40,423 nucleotides of DNA, taken from contig NZ_JAAITI010000031.1 of the NCBI RefSeq assembly GCF_013304735.1, positions 1-40,423 of the forward strand, written 5' to 3'. Position 1 is the stretch's first letter, and every line of letters starts with the position of its first letter. Under the pieces are notes generated by a model that saw only the letters and a program-made list of their open reading frames with translations, had not been told where the DNA came from and ran no database searches. Position numbers and translations under genes: made by a program. The stretch comes from Blautia luti (GTDB taxonomy: Bacteria; Bacillota; Clostridia; Lachnospirales; Lachnospiraceae). Positions 32,392 through 40,218 of this stretch are shown in pieces.

Positions 32392-34493
32392 GACGCATTC
32401 CCTCCTTTTTCTTCTTTATTTTTGATATAATCCAGGATCAGACCGGCCGCTCCGGCTGCACCTGTTTTGGAAACATTGATCACCATATCATAATAATGGG
32501 GATCGTCTCTGCGGATTCCGGTAAATTTTTCATAATATTCATTTCGGATCTGGTCACGCTTCTTCAGCTCGTCAAGAGACTGGCCTTTATAATATTCCCG
32601 GCCTTCTTTTTCCCGGTAATCATCATCTGCATATACGAAAAAGCTGTATGTATGCGGTTCTCCACGAAGCACATAGTTGGCACATCTTCCCAGGAATACA
32701 CCAGGACGCCTTTCTGAAAGTTCACGGATGATCCGGCTCTGCACCTCAAACATCTGGGCACCTGTATAATCTGCTGCCGCACCTGCCGATGAATGTCCGT
32801 ACGGGGAAAACGTAAGCTCGGAATCTTCGTAATTGTAGGAATCCAGATACTGTCTCACACTTTCCAGATCTGCTTTTTCCATGCCGAATTTTTCTGCCAT
32901 GAGACAGATGATCTGACGGTCATAAACCCTGCAGTCCAGCGCTTTTGCAACATCCTCCGCGATTTTTCTTCCGCTGCTGCCGTACAGTCTTCCAATCGCT
33001 ACATTGATCCTGTTTCCGGAAACTGCCGGTGCTGGCATGGACTGGATCTCTCCCGGTACAGAAACGTTTCCTTCTCCGGATTCTCTCTGGATCAGTTCCC
33101 GCATCATCTTGTCATAGACTTTATCCAGCTGATAGCAGGCCGCGATCACAAACATCACTACCCAGATTGCTACCGGAACATACAGATAAAAACCTTTGAT
33201 CACACGGATAGCTTCTGCAGACTGCTCTGCTGCGGTTGCCTTGGTGCCATCAAAATATGCAGCGGAAAGGATTCCACCCATGATAGCGGAAGTCAGTCCG
33301 GAACCGGCTTTCTGGCCCATGCTCATAGATGAGAACATCAGACCTTCCACACGTTTGCCTGTTTTCCACTGGCCATACTCAATGGCATCACTTGGAAGAG
33401 AATACTGCACGCCATAGAACGGTGCGATTCCGATTCCTCTCATGATACAGGTCACAACACCAAGAGAAACACTGGTAATATTCATCAGGAACAGAAGCTG
33501 TCCCGCAACACCCAGGATGCAGCCTGCACAGATGAGATTTCTTTTTCCATAGCGGGGAAGCACCTTTGGCAGGAGGGCAATTCCTGCCACAGTTGCCAGT
33601 TTCTCCGCTGCTGAAAGAGGCATAACAAGGTCTACATTTCCAAGTACATACTGACAATAATAGGTAAGGTCCGTTCCAATGATGATCTGATATGCAGTAT
33701 AAAAGATCATCAGCCCCAGGGCGATAAGGAAATACCGGTTGGTAACGGTTGCTTTAAAAGCTTCCACAAAAGGAATATCTTCTTTTTCCTGTTTTGCCGC
33801 AGAAACACGCTCTGTACAGACCATGTAAGTGTTCACGAGCACGCCGACGGAAATGATCGCATAACCTGCTGTTACCAGGATCCAGGCCATCTGCTGGTTG
33901 CCGGTAACATTTGCCACGATATTGATCAGCGGCAGCGTGAACGCGGTAATGATCATACTTGCCGTGATAGACAATACCATACGGATGTTACAGATCACAT
34001 CACGCTCACGGCGGTCACGGCTCATCAGAGATCCCAGTGCGTGGAACGGCTGGCTGATGGCAGTGTATACAACCGTGTTCATAATGTTATAGGTCACAAA
34101 AGCATAGATGATCTTTCCCATGTTTCCAAGCGGCGGCATGGTAAAAAGAAGCACCGCTGCCAGCGCATAGGGAACCGCAAGTCTTAAGATCCAGATCCTG
34201 GCTTTTCCATATTTGGAATGAGTCCTGTCGATAATGGTTCCCATCAACACATCGGAAAATCCATCAAAAATGCGGGACAAAAGCATGATCATTCCAACAG
34301 CTCCTGCTGAAATTCCAACAACATTGGTATAAAAATAGATCAGCAGAGTTGTTGTCATGGTATACATCAGAGTCAGCGCCGGATCGCCAAAACAGTACGC
34401 AAGTTTTTCTGACACCGGAACCTTGATGAATTCATTCAAGTCTTTACCCTTCTGCTTATAATTCAACAATTCGGGGATTCCCTTACCAGCCAT
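32388..34493 (-). CDS. GPH-family sugar:cation symporter fused to a cytidylate-kinase-like domain
   Basis: A 701-residue two-part protein. Residues about 25-465 are a glycoside-pentoside-hexuronide:cation symporter with roughly twelve membrane spans; GDPALTLMYTMTTTLLIYFYTNVVG and LLSRIFDGFSDVLMGTIIDRT are family motifs. A Pro-rich cytosolic linker (about 470-494) leads to a cytidylate-kinase-2-like domain (about 496-695). This shows a P-loop variant GRLYGSSGRK (501-510), YDRQII, FLGRCANYVL (600-609), RDQIRNEYYEKFTG and YDMVINVSKTG. The frame is open throughout, so the fusion is not an artefact of a missed stop. Context says inositol or a related cyclitol is the likely cargo. What the kinase domain phosphorylates is unknown; regulation of transport by nucleotide binding is one possibility. 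It lies 45 bp after iolI. Confidence 0.9.
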   Translation of the reverse strand: MAGKGIPELLNYKQKGKDLNEFIKVPVSEKLAYCFGDPALTLMYTMTTTLLIYFYTNVVGISAGAVGMIMLLSRIFDGFSDVLMGTIIDRTHSKYGKARIWILRLAVPYALAAVLLFTMPPLGNMGKIIYAFVTYNIMNTVVYTAISQPFHALGSLMSRDRRERDVICNIRMVLSITASMIITAFTLPLINIVANVTGNQQMAWILVTAGYAIISVGVLVNTYMVCTERVSAAKQEKEDIPFVEAFKATVTNRYFLIALGLMIFYTAYQIIIGTDLTYYCQYVLGNVDLVMPLSAAEKLATVAGIALLPKVLPRYGKRNLICAGCILGVAGQLLFLMNITSVSLGVVTCIMRGIGIAPFYGVQYSLPSDAIEYGQWKTGKRVEGLMFSSMSMGQKAGSGLTSAIMGGILSAAYFDGTKATAAEQSAEAIRVIKGFYLYVPVAIWVVMFVIAACYQLDKVYDKMMRELIQRESGEGNVSVPGEIQSMPAPAVSGNRINVAIGRLYGSSGRKIAEDVAKALDCRVYDRQIICLMAEKFGMEKADLESVRQYLDSYNYEDSELTFSPYGHSSAGAAADYTGAQMFEVQSRIIRELSERRPGVFLGRCANYVLRGEPHTYSFFVYADDDYREKEGREYYKGQSLDELKKRDQIRNEYYEKFTGIRRDDPHYYDMVINVSKTGAAGAAGLILDYIKNKEEKGGNAS

Positions 34494-34538
34494 AGTATCT
34501 ACCTCCTATCGGTTTAAGGTCGAACCTTTCTGAATGAA

Positions 34539-35372
34539 TTATCCGAAATATTTCTGTACAAAATCTCTGGTAACTTCTGCTGCTTTTTTCACATTGTCCT
34601 CGTGGCTCATTGCATAGTACTCCGGACGGAACTCTTCGATGGTGCATACACCGTCAAATCCGATCTCTTTCAGTGCTGCCGCGATTCCAGCATGATCTAC
34701 CACGCCTTCTCCCGGCCAGAGTCTCTTGTCGTCTCCGCAGGAGCCAAGTGGAAGATCCTCACAATCGTTTAAGTGGTATGCAAAAATCTTCTTACCGTCT
34801 GCTGCTTTCAGGTCTTCCAGACGGGAACACATCTCATGGAAATGGAAAGTGTCCACGGTAACGCCAACATTGTCTCTGTCTACTGCTTTTACTACATCGT
34901 ATGCTGTTCCAAACTGGTTGATAGAGCAGTTCGGTGCACCGCAGAACTCCAGGGAGATCTTCATATCTGCGCCCACTTTGTCAGAAAGATAGCGAAGGCG
35001 TGCAACTGCTTCTTCTTTGATCTCGCTGACAGATTTGTCTTTTACATCAAAACTTGGAACTGTTATCAGCATTTTCATTCCGATCGCTTTGGAAACTTTC
35101 AGGATAAAATCTACTTCTTCATCGATTTCTTTTTCCCCTGCCTCATCTCTCTGGTTGAAAAAGATCAGGGTGTTGTATGCCCACGGTTTCAGGTGATGAT
35201 TCTTAAACCAGTCTGCCAGTTCTTCCAGTGTATGTTCTTTGAGATAGTCTTTTACGCAGTCAAAACGGATCTCAATGTAATCAAAGCCATATTTTTCACA
35301 CATCTCCAGATCTGCCATAAGAGACTGTCCTTTGCATTCCAGTGCAGTTGCTTCATTAAATCCTAATTTCAT
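34539..35372 (-). CDS. iolI: 2-keto-myo-inositol isomerase (IolI)
   Basis: A 277-residue TIM barrel nearly the length of Bacillus IolI and sharing its pattern: MKLGFNEATALE at the N-terminus, DLEMCEKYGFDYIEIR, NTLIFFNQRDE, LEFCGAPNCSINQF, VDTFHFHEM, FAYHLNDCEDLPLGS, RLWPGEGVVD and EEFRPEYY. The Glu, Asp, His and Glu metal ligands of the family are in LEF, DTFHFH, YHLND and IEEFRP. IolI interconverts 2-keto-myo-inositol and 1-keto-D-chiro-inositol, linking myo- and chiro-inositol use. A GGAGG site precedes the ATG. It starts an operon with the transporter-kinase and iolH, after an unusually long leader. Confidence 0.93.
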   Translation of the reverse strand: MKLGFNEATALECKGQSLMADLEMCEKYGFDYIEIRFDCVKDYLKEHTLEELADWFKNHHLKPWAYNTLIFFNQRDEAGEKEIDEEVDFILKVSKAIGMKMLITVPSFDVKDKSVSEIKEEAVARLRYLSDKVGADMKISLEFCGAPNCSINQFGTAYDVVKAVDRDNVGVTVDTFHFHEMCSRLEDLKAADGKKIFAYHLNDCEDLPLGSCGDDKRLWPGEGVVDHAGIAAALKEIGFDGVCTIEEFRPEYYAMSHEDNVKKAAEVTRDFVQKYFG

Positions 35373-35752
35373 CTTCGATACCCTCCATATGTCCGAAACC
35401 GGTGTACTTTGTCTGGATTTCTATGTCCTGTTTTCTGCGCACAGGGGAACCGCCCCTGTTTCTGTTGGATCATGCAGACTTTACCGATTCTTATTTTCTT
35501 TTTTATTTTTCTGTTGCTTTGTGTTTGTGCTATTTTGTATTTTTGTTATCCGTATTTTCGATTTGCCAGCATGCAGGCATTTCTTTTCAGCCTGATCTTT
35601 CTGGTTACTCTCACCGGCAGATTTCCCGCTGCAGTTTCGATAAAACCGTATCGGAATCGGACTCTGCCGGTGAATGCCGCCACAGGCTCATTGGGAAAGC
35701 CTGCGACAATAAGCTGGTATGATAACTCACACTTGATGAGGTGGAGTTCTGT
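35373..35752 (-). promoter_or_regulatory. Long structured leader upstream of iolI
   Basis: About 375 nt between the predicted start site and the iolI ATG, with no plausible gene. Three pairings are clear: CAGGCT/AGCCTG (35683-35703); an 11-bp stem TCACCGGCAGA/TCTGCCGGTGA (35611-35673) enclosing a second 8-bp stem near TTCCGATA/TATCGAAA; and ACAGGGG/CCCCTGT (35441-35459). No T-run follows any of them, so it is not a standard terminator-type riboswitch. I recognise no known riboswitch class. Confidence 0.5.
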
Positions 35753-35753
35753 A

Positions 35754-35782
35754 AAATTATTGGATCAAGCGGATAAAGTCAA
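35754..35782 (-). promoter_or_regulatory. Probable promoter of iolI-transporter-iolH
   Basis: On the minus strand TTGACT (35777-35782), a 17-bp spacer and TAATTT (35754-35759), about 90 bp after the iolG stop. If real, it separates iolG from the rest of the cluster, although read-through from iolG remains possible. Confidence 0.6.
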
Positions 35783-35871
35783 TCGCATTCGCTGCTTATT
35801 TCTTTGTATGTCCCTGCCTGGGATCTTACTTGATCCTGTTTAAAGGTGGGGTTTACTTATCTGTAATATAC

Positions 35872-36876
35872 TTATTTATAGAATTCCGGTTTCTCAACTG
35901 CTGTAACGATTTTCTCGATCTGTCCGGTTTCCTGTGCTTTTACAAGAGCGTCCGCTGTGATCGCTGCCAGGTATCCGTCCCATGCGTTCGGTCCTGTGAT
36001 CACGCCTGCTTCTGCGTTGTCAACCCAGTCCTGAACCTCTTTATCGTAAGCATCTTTAAATCTTACGAAGCAGTCTGTGTCAATGGCACTGGATACAGCT
36101 GCGTTTTTGCGGATGGACGGGTAAGCCGGCTGTGCCATTTTCAGTGCACCATCCTCACATACCACTTCACAGTTGATGTCATATCCGAACTTGCAGTTTA
36201 CAAATACTTCCACATCAATGCACACGCCTTTTTTGGTGCGGAGCATCATGATCTGCGGATCTTTCAGCTCAGAATGAGAATATTTGGTCACTCTTGGCAT
36301 TACAACCTGTGCAGATTCATACTCGTCATCTACCAGCCAGTGAAGAACATCGATCTCATGGATTGCGGTATCGTGCACAGCCATTGGAGTATTATAATTG
36401 GTTCCTACTTCCGGGTTTCTATGTGTACAGTGAAGAATCAGCGGCTCGCCGTACTCTCCGGTTGCAAGGGCTTCCTTGATCTGCTGGTAGCCTTTGTCAT
36501 AACGTCTCATAAATCCAAGCTGGATGAGATGTTTGCCTGCTGCTTCCTCTGCTTTCACTACTTTCAGGCAGTCCTCAGCAGTGGTACATAATGGTTTCTC
36601 ACAGAAAATCCTCTTGCCGGCTTCAATTGCCTGGAGAAGGGAATCTACATGTGCGAAGCCCGGAGATACGATAAATACTGCATCTACGTCCTCTGCGTTG
36701 ATCAGTTCCCTGCTGTCTGTGTAAACTTTTGCGCCGCAGATCTCGGCTGCTTTCTTTGCACTTTCCTCAAATACATCTGAAACAGCTACTACTTCTGCTC
36801 CCTGGATCTTCTCGGTCAGTCTTCTGATATGATCTCTTCCCATTCCGCCGCATCCGATAATTCCTACTCTTAACAT
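35872..36876 (-). CDS. iolG: Inositol 2-dehydrogenase (IolG)
   Basis: A 334-residue Gfo/Idh/MocA oxidoreductase oxidising myo-inositol with NAD+ to 2-keto-myo-inositol. The Rossmann motif VGIIGCGGMGRDHIRRL opens the protein, and EKPLCTT carries the catalytic-site lysine. FMRRYDKGYQQIKEAL, GEPLILHCTHRNPEVGTNYNTPMAVHDTAIHEIDVLHWL (with the D-x3-H catalytic pair) and VNCKFGYDINCEVVCEDG match Bacillus IolG closely. GGAGG lies 9 nt before the ATG. The 5' leader contains two hairpins, and the predicted promoter overlaps an operator-like repeat. Confidence 0.95.
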   Translation of the reverse strand: MLRVGIIGCGGMGRDHIRRLTEKIQGAEVVAVSDVFEESAKKAAEICGAKVYTDSRELINAEDVDAVFIVSPGFAHVDSLLQAIEAGKRIFCEKPLCTTAEDCLKVVKAEEAAGKHLIQLGFMRRYDKGYQQIKEALATGEYGEPLILHCTHRNPEVGTNYNTPMAVHDTAIHEIDVLHWLVDDEYESAQVVMPRVTKYSHSELKDPQIMMLRTKKGVCIDVEVFVNCKFGYDINCEVVCEDGALKMAQPAYPSIRKNAAVSSAIDTDCFVRFKDAYDKEVQDWVDNAEAGVITGPNAWDGYLAAITADALVKAQETGQIEKIVTAVEKPEFYK

Positions 36877-36900
36877 TTTAAATTCCTCCGTTCATTTTTT

Positions 36901-36932
36901 AACCGAATCAACTGTGAAGCAGTTATTCGGTT
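36901..36932 (-). promoter_or_regulatory. Hairpin just upstream of the iolG ribosome-binding site
   Basis: AACCGAAT pairs perfectly with ATTCGGTT, then AACTG with CAGTT across one bulged base, around loop TGAAG. On the minus strand it is followed by AAAAAATGAACGGAGG, so it is not a terminator. It could stabilise the transcript or modulate translation. Confidence 0.55.
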
Positions 36933-36950
36933 ATGAGCAAGTAGCGAAGC

Positions 36951-36974
36951 GGATTGCGAATATCCGCTTGACTC
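36951..36974 (+). repeat. 24-bp repeat, left copy (inverted relative to 38752-38775)
   Basis: Begins GGATTGCGAATATCCGCTT. It matches the reverse complement of 38752-38775 at 23 of 24 positions. This copy, together with its flank, also forms a local hairpin AAGCGGAT/ATCCGCTT. The two copies bracket metY and its promoter. Confidence 0.8.
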
Positions 36975-37015
36975 CTTTTATTGTTTTCTGTTTTCGTGTT
37001 CTTTTTGATGATGTT

Positions 37016-37044
37016 ATATTATCATTTTGTGCACGTGAACGCAA
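37016..37044 (-). promoter_or_regulatory. Probable promoter of iolG
   Basis: On the minus strand TTGCGT (37039-37044), a 17-bp spacer and TAATAT (37016-37021), giving a leader of about 130 nt. The -35 lies inside operator-like repeat 1, implying control of initiation by a bound regulator. Confidence 0.6.
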
Positions 37045-37045
37045 T
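37028..37045 (+). promoter_or_regulatory. Operator-like repeat 1 (TGTGCACnnGAACGCAAT)
   Basis: An 18-bp sequence conserved at 16 positions with the copy at 37219-37236; only the two central bases differ. With one more base on the left it shows imperfect dyad symmetry (TTGxGxxC...GxxCxCAA). It overlaps the predicted iolG -35. Confidence 0.65.
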
Positions 37046-37218
37046 ATCTTTTTTATACAAATTTTCCATTTTGTTTTTATGCGTTTTTCACGATTTGTTA
37101 CTTTATTCACAAGTTTTTATTGATTTTACAGCGTTTATGCGTGATTTCTATTCATTTTGGATATGTGTTTCCAGTACGTTTTCTGTTTTTTAATCTGTTA
37201 ATTTTCTAACATTTTATG

Positions 37219-37236
37219 TGTGCACCAGAACGCAAT
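37219..37236 (+). promoter_or_regulatory. Operator-like repeat 2 (TGTGCACnnGAACGCAAT)
   Basis: Second copy, same orientation, 191 bp from the first and about 45 bp upstream of the metY -35. Two spaced copies between divergent genes suggest DNA looping by a regulator or dual control of iolG and metY. The rest of 37046-37218 is T-rich with no gene. Confidence 0.65.
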
Positions 37237-37280
37237 GTTTTATTTCCCGTATACTCCGGTAAGGTTTATGGAGAATATTG

Positions 37281-37309
37281 TTGTATTTTCACACACAAAG
37301 AGTTATAAT
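37281..37309 (+). promoter_or_regulatory. Promoter of metY
   Basis: TTGTAT (37281-37286), a 17-bp spacer and TATAAT (37304-37309), about 85 nt before the metY ATG. The leader is too short for a SAM riboswitch or T-box. Confidence 0.72.
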
Positions 37310-37400
37310 TACATATGGTTTTATATAAAGTATATAAATATATTCTCTTATCTGTATCCAAAACTTCTATACAAAAACACAACAGAAAGGATTTTTAAAT

Positions 37401-38684
37401 ATGAACGATTACAGCTTAGAAACCAAATGTATCCATTCCGGATACACTCCTTCCAAAGGCGAGCCCTGTGCGCTTCCAATCTGCCAGAGCACCACTTACA
37501 AATATGACACCACCGATGAAATGGGCCAGTTATTTGATCTGAAAGCAGATGGATATTTTTACACCCGTCTCCAGAACCCGACCAATGATGCCGTTGCAGC
37601 AAAAATTGCAGATCTGGAGGCCGGTGTTGCGGCAATCCTGACTTCTTCCGGACAGGCAGCCAACTTCTATGCAGTATTTAATATCTGTGAAGCAGGGGAC
37701 CATGTTGTTGCTGCTTCTACGATCTACGGAGGAACCTTTAATCTTCTTGCCGTTACTTTCAAAAAACTTGGCATTGACTGTACCTTTGTTGATACCGACG
37801 CAACAGAGGAAGAGATTGCTGCTGCATTTAAACCGAACACAAAAGTTCTCTTTGCGGAGACCATCGCCAATCCAGCACTGGTTGTCCTGGACATTGAGAA
37901 ATTTGCACGGGTTGCACACAAAAATGGCGTGCCTCTTATTGTGGATAACACCTTTGCCACACCGGTAAACTGCCGCCCGTTCGAGTGGGGTGCAGATATC
38001 GTCACTCACTCTACCACCAAATATATGGATGGACATGCCGTTCAGGTAGGCGGCGCCATTGTTGACAGCGGCAACTTTGACTGGGATGCTTACGGCCATA
38101 AGTATCACGGCCTGACCGAGCCGGATGAATCCTACCACGGCGTGATCTACACCAAACAGTTTGGCAAAAAAGCCTACATCACCAAGGCTACATCTCAGCT
38201 GATGCGTGATCTGGGTTCTATTCCGTCTCCAATGAACTGTTTTCTTCTGAATCTTGGACTGGAGACACTTCCGCTGCGTGTTGAACGCCACTGCTCCAAC
38301 GCCCAGAAGATCGCCGAATACCTAAATGCACACGAAAAAGTTTCTCACGTAAATTATGCCGGACTTCCGGATGATAAATATCATGCACTGGCTCAGAAAT
38401 ATATGAAGGACGGCCGTACCTGCGGTGTTATCTCCTTTGAACTGACCGGCGGTCGTGATGCGGCAGTCCGCTTTATGGACAGTCTGAAACTTGCAACCAT
38501 CGCCACGCACGTTGCTGCTTCCATTACCATGGTTCTTCATCCGGCCAGCCATACACACCGCCAGATGAACGATGAACAGCTGGTTGAAGCAGGAGTTTCT
38601 CCTGGAATGATCCGTCTCTCCATTGGTATTGAAAACGTGGACGATATTATCAAAGATCTGGATCAGGCACTGAAAAATGCGTAG
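37401..38684 (+). CDS. metY: O-acetylhomoserine sulfhydrylase (MetY)
   Basis: A 427-residue Cys/Met-metabolism PLP enzyme that makes homocysteine from O-acetylhomoserine and sulfide, giving direct sulfhydrylation for methionine synthesis. It opens with ETKCIHSGYTPSKGEPCALPICQSTTY, and Y54-x-R56 in YFYTRLQNPTND contacts the phosphate of PLP. K207 in HSTTKYMDGH is the Schiff-base lysine, and SGQAANF and the C-terminal RLSIGIENVDDIIKDL are typical. GAAAGGA precedes the ATG. Some relatives accept other O-acyl substrates, so specificity is inferred from family. It is monocistronic and ends at a clear terminator. Confidence 0.94.
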   Translation: MNDYSLETKCIHSGYTPSKGEPCALPICQSTTYKYDTTDEMGQLFDLKADGYFYTRLQNPTNDAVAAKIADLEAGVAAILTSSGQAANFYAVFNICEAGDHVVAASTIYGGTFNLLAVTFKKLGIDCTFVDTDATEEEIAAAFKPNTKVLFAETIANPALVVLDIEKFARVAHKNGVPLIVDNTFATPVNCRPFEWGADIVTHSTTKYMDGHAVQVGGAIVDSGNFDWDAYGHKYHGLTEPDESYHGVIYTKQFGKKAYITKATSQLMRDLGSIPSPMNCFLLNLGLETLPLRVERHCSNAQKIAEYLNAHEKVSHVNYAGLPDDKYHALAQKYMKDGRTCGVISFELTGGRDAAVRFMDSLKLATIATHVAASITMVLHPASHTHRQMNDEQLVEAGVSPGMIRLSIGIENVDDIIKDLDQALKNA

Positions 38685-38696
38685 ATAAAAATCAGT

Positions 38697-38744
38697 AAGG
38701 GAAAATCCATGAAATAATCTATGGATTTTGCCTTTGATTTTTTT
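38697..38744 (+). terminator. Terminator of metY
   Basis: AAGG-g-AAAATCCAT pairs with ATGGATTTT-g-CCTT (13 bp around a G-G mismatch, 10-nt loop), followed by TGATTTTTTT, starting about 12 bp after the stop. Confidence 0.88.
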
Positions 38745-38751
38745 GTAAAAT

Positions 38752-38775
38752 GAGTTAAGCGGATATTCGCAATCC
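38752..38775 (-). repeat. 24-bp repeat, right copy (inverted relative to 36951-36974)
   Basis: On the minus strand begins GGATTGCGAATATCCGCTT and differs from the left copy at one base. It lies just beyond the metY terminator and before the endolysin 3' end, so the pair encloses metY as a 1.8-kb segment. Confidence 0.8.
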
Positions 38776-38857
38776 CACAGGAAATTTATTTGGAATTATT
38801 TTAGTTGGTTAAAATCCATTGCCCAATATTTCCAAAACAGAGTTCATTTATAATACT

Positions 38858-39622
38858 TCAGCGGTTTGCATTCATGTGTTCAGCCACTTTCTTCCAGGTT
38901 TCTGCTCCGCAGATTCCATCGACTGTGATCTTTACATTTTTCTGAAATGCTTTCAGTGAAGTTTCTGTCTGTGTTCCAAAGATTCCGTCCACTTTTACCT
39001 GCAGCATTGCCTGTAACATGGAAACAGCAGACCCGGTACTGTTTTTTCTGATGATCGGAAGCTGTACATTCAGCTTCTCTGTTGTATCTGGTTTTTTCGT
39101 ACCTTTACTTTCTGCTGTTTCATTTTTATTTTGTGAGTTTTTGTTTTTCATATATAATTCTGTTTTTTTCACAAATTCCGGCCACTTTTCTTCATCCATG
39201 AGGCGTCTCGGGCAGTGTTTTCTTGACGCATCGTAATGTCTTTTCAGCCGGTCTGTCCCCCATCCGTACTGTTTCAGCAAAAGAGCCGCCAGCTGTTCTG
39301 TCTTGTCTACCGCCGTATAATAATCTGTTTCCGGATTCACACAGATTTCGATATTGATAGAATTCCGGTTCGTGATTCCATACTTTCCTTTTCCGTCCCC
39401 TACTGCCCAGGCCCCGTCGCTGTGGTCCAACGTCTGATATACGGATTTTGAATCTACATAATAATGCACGGTACCAGCCAGATTGCCATTCTTCATTGCA
39501 TTGGCATGAGCTTTGGCATCTGCCCCCTTACTCCAGTTATCCGTTTCATGGATTACAATATATGCCGGCCGGTTCTGGCCGATATAACAATTCTTTTTGC
39601 TGATCAATTTTATGATATTCAT
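38858..39622 (-). CDS. Phage-type N-acetylmuramoyl-L-alanine amidase (endolysin) with a peptidoglycan-binding domain
   Basis: A 254-residue protein. The N-terminal amidase-2 domain (about 10-145) has likely zinc ligands H25 (IVIHETDN), H129 (KRHYDAS) and C137 (KHCPRRL); it cuts the amide between MurNAc and the stem peptide. A Lys/Asn/Thr-rich linker (about 155-185) joins a PG_binding_1 repeat (about 190-250, with VSMLQAMLQVKVDGIFGTQTETSLKAFQ). There is no signal peptide, as expected of a holin-dependent endolysin. It lies 41 bp after a small holin-like gene. No other phage gene is in view, so this is a prophage remnant, a domesticated lysis cassette or the edge of an element. Confidence 0.93.
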   Translation of the reverse strand: MNIIKLISKKNCYIGQNRPAYIVIHETDNWSKGADAKAHANAMKNGNLAGTVHYYVDSKSVYQTLDHSDGAWAVGDGKGKYGITNRNSINIEICVNPETDYYTAVDKTEQLAALLLKQYGWGTDRLKRHYDASRKHCPRRLMDEEKWPEFVKKTELYMKNKNSQNKNETAESKGTKKPDTTEKLNVQLPIIRKNSTGSAVSMLQAMLQVKVDGIFGTQTETSLKAFQKNVKITVDGICGAETWKKVAEHMNANR

Positions 39623-39663
39623 AAAAAATTTCCTGTTTTTTGTCTTCTCTTTATTCTATGCAG

Positions 39664-39957
39664 CTATTCATCTTTTTCCAGCTGTTTGATCAGCTGATTT
39701 ACATATGTAGAAAGCCCCGCCACCAGAACTCCCTGTGTCATGGAAGTAAATACAGCCATTGCGATATCCTGTGCCGTATTACAGGAACAGGTTGCAAAAA
39801 CATAGATCCCGCATACAAGGATCCCCACACCTCCCAGTATCAGTGGAATATATTTATCCTTCACAGCCTGGGCTTCCTTCAGCGCAATTCCCATAAAATA
39901 CAAAGCAACTGCTGTGATCAGCAGTTCCGGTTTAATATAATTCACAAGCGCTTCCAT
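39664..39957 (-). CDS. Small holin-like membrane protein
   Basis: A 97-residue protein with two or three hydrophobic segments (about 12-30, 36-56 and 62-84) and a short charged tail ending QLIKQLEKDE, the usual layout of phage holins. Position directly upstream of an endolysin supports this. The holin would make membrane lesions that release the amidase. A GGGGGAGAAGG stretch precedes the ATG. No clear promoter was found in the 466 bp upstream. Confidence 0.82.
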   Translation of the reverse strand: MEALVNYIKPELLITAVALYFMGIALKEAQAVKDKYIPLILGGVGILVCGIYVFATCSCNTAQDIAMAVFTSMTQGVLVAGLSTYVNQLIKQLEKDE

Positions 39958-40131
39958 AAACCTTCTCCCCCTTGCAGCTTTGTTTTATTTTATGAACTGC
40001 TCCGAAATTTGTTTCACAGATTCTTCAAAATTGCATCACGATTTGCTCACATTTTTTCGATATATTATTACCTGTAAACAGCAAGCAAGTAAATGCAACT
40101 GCTAAACAACTTTTTCTTTTTCATACTTTTA

Positions 40132-40155
40132 ACCGGGAGTGTTAAAACTCCCGGT
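40132..40155 (+). terminator. Hairpin ACCGGGAGT/ACTCCCGGT
   Basis: A perfect 9-bp stem with a 6-nt loop. On the plus strand it is followed by a C/T-rich tail ending TTTTT. No plus-strand gene lies upstream, so its purpose is unclear. AAAGCGG/CCGCTTT near 40188-40206 is a further short stem. Confidence 0.45.
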
Positions 40156-40218
40156 CTCCTTCCTTTTTAAATATAATTGTAATACAAAGCGGTCTTTCCC
40201 ATTCCGCTTTACACTTCA

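Noticed and set aside
35402..35843. Overlapping plus-strand frames in the iolG-iolI gap
   Set aside because: They overlap in different frames, are Phe/Cys-rich and have no ribosome site. The region is better read as an untranslated leader.
37310..37400. SAM riboswitch or T-box before metY
   Set aside because: The leader is only about 85 nt and shows no S-box motifs.
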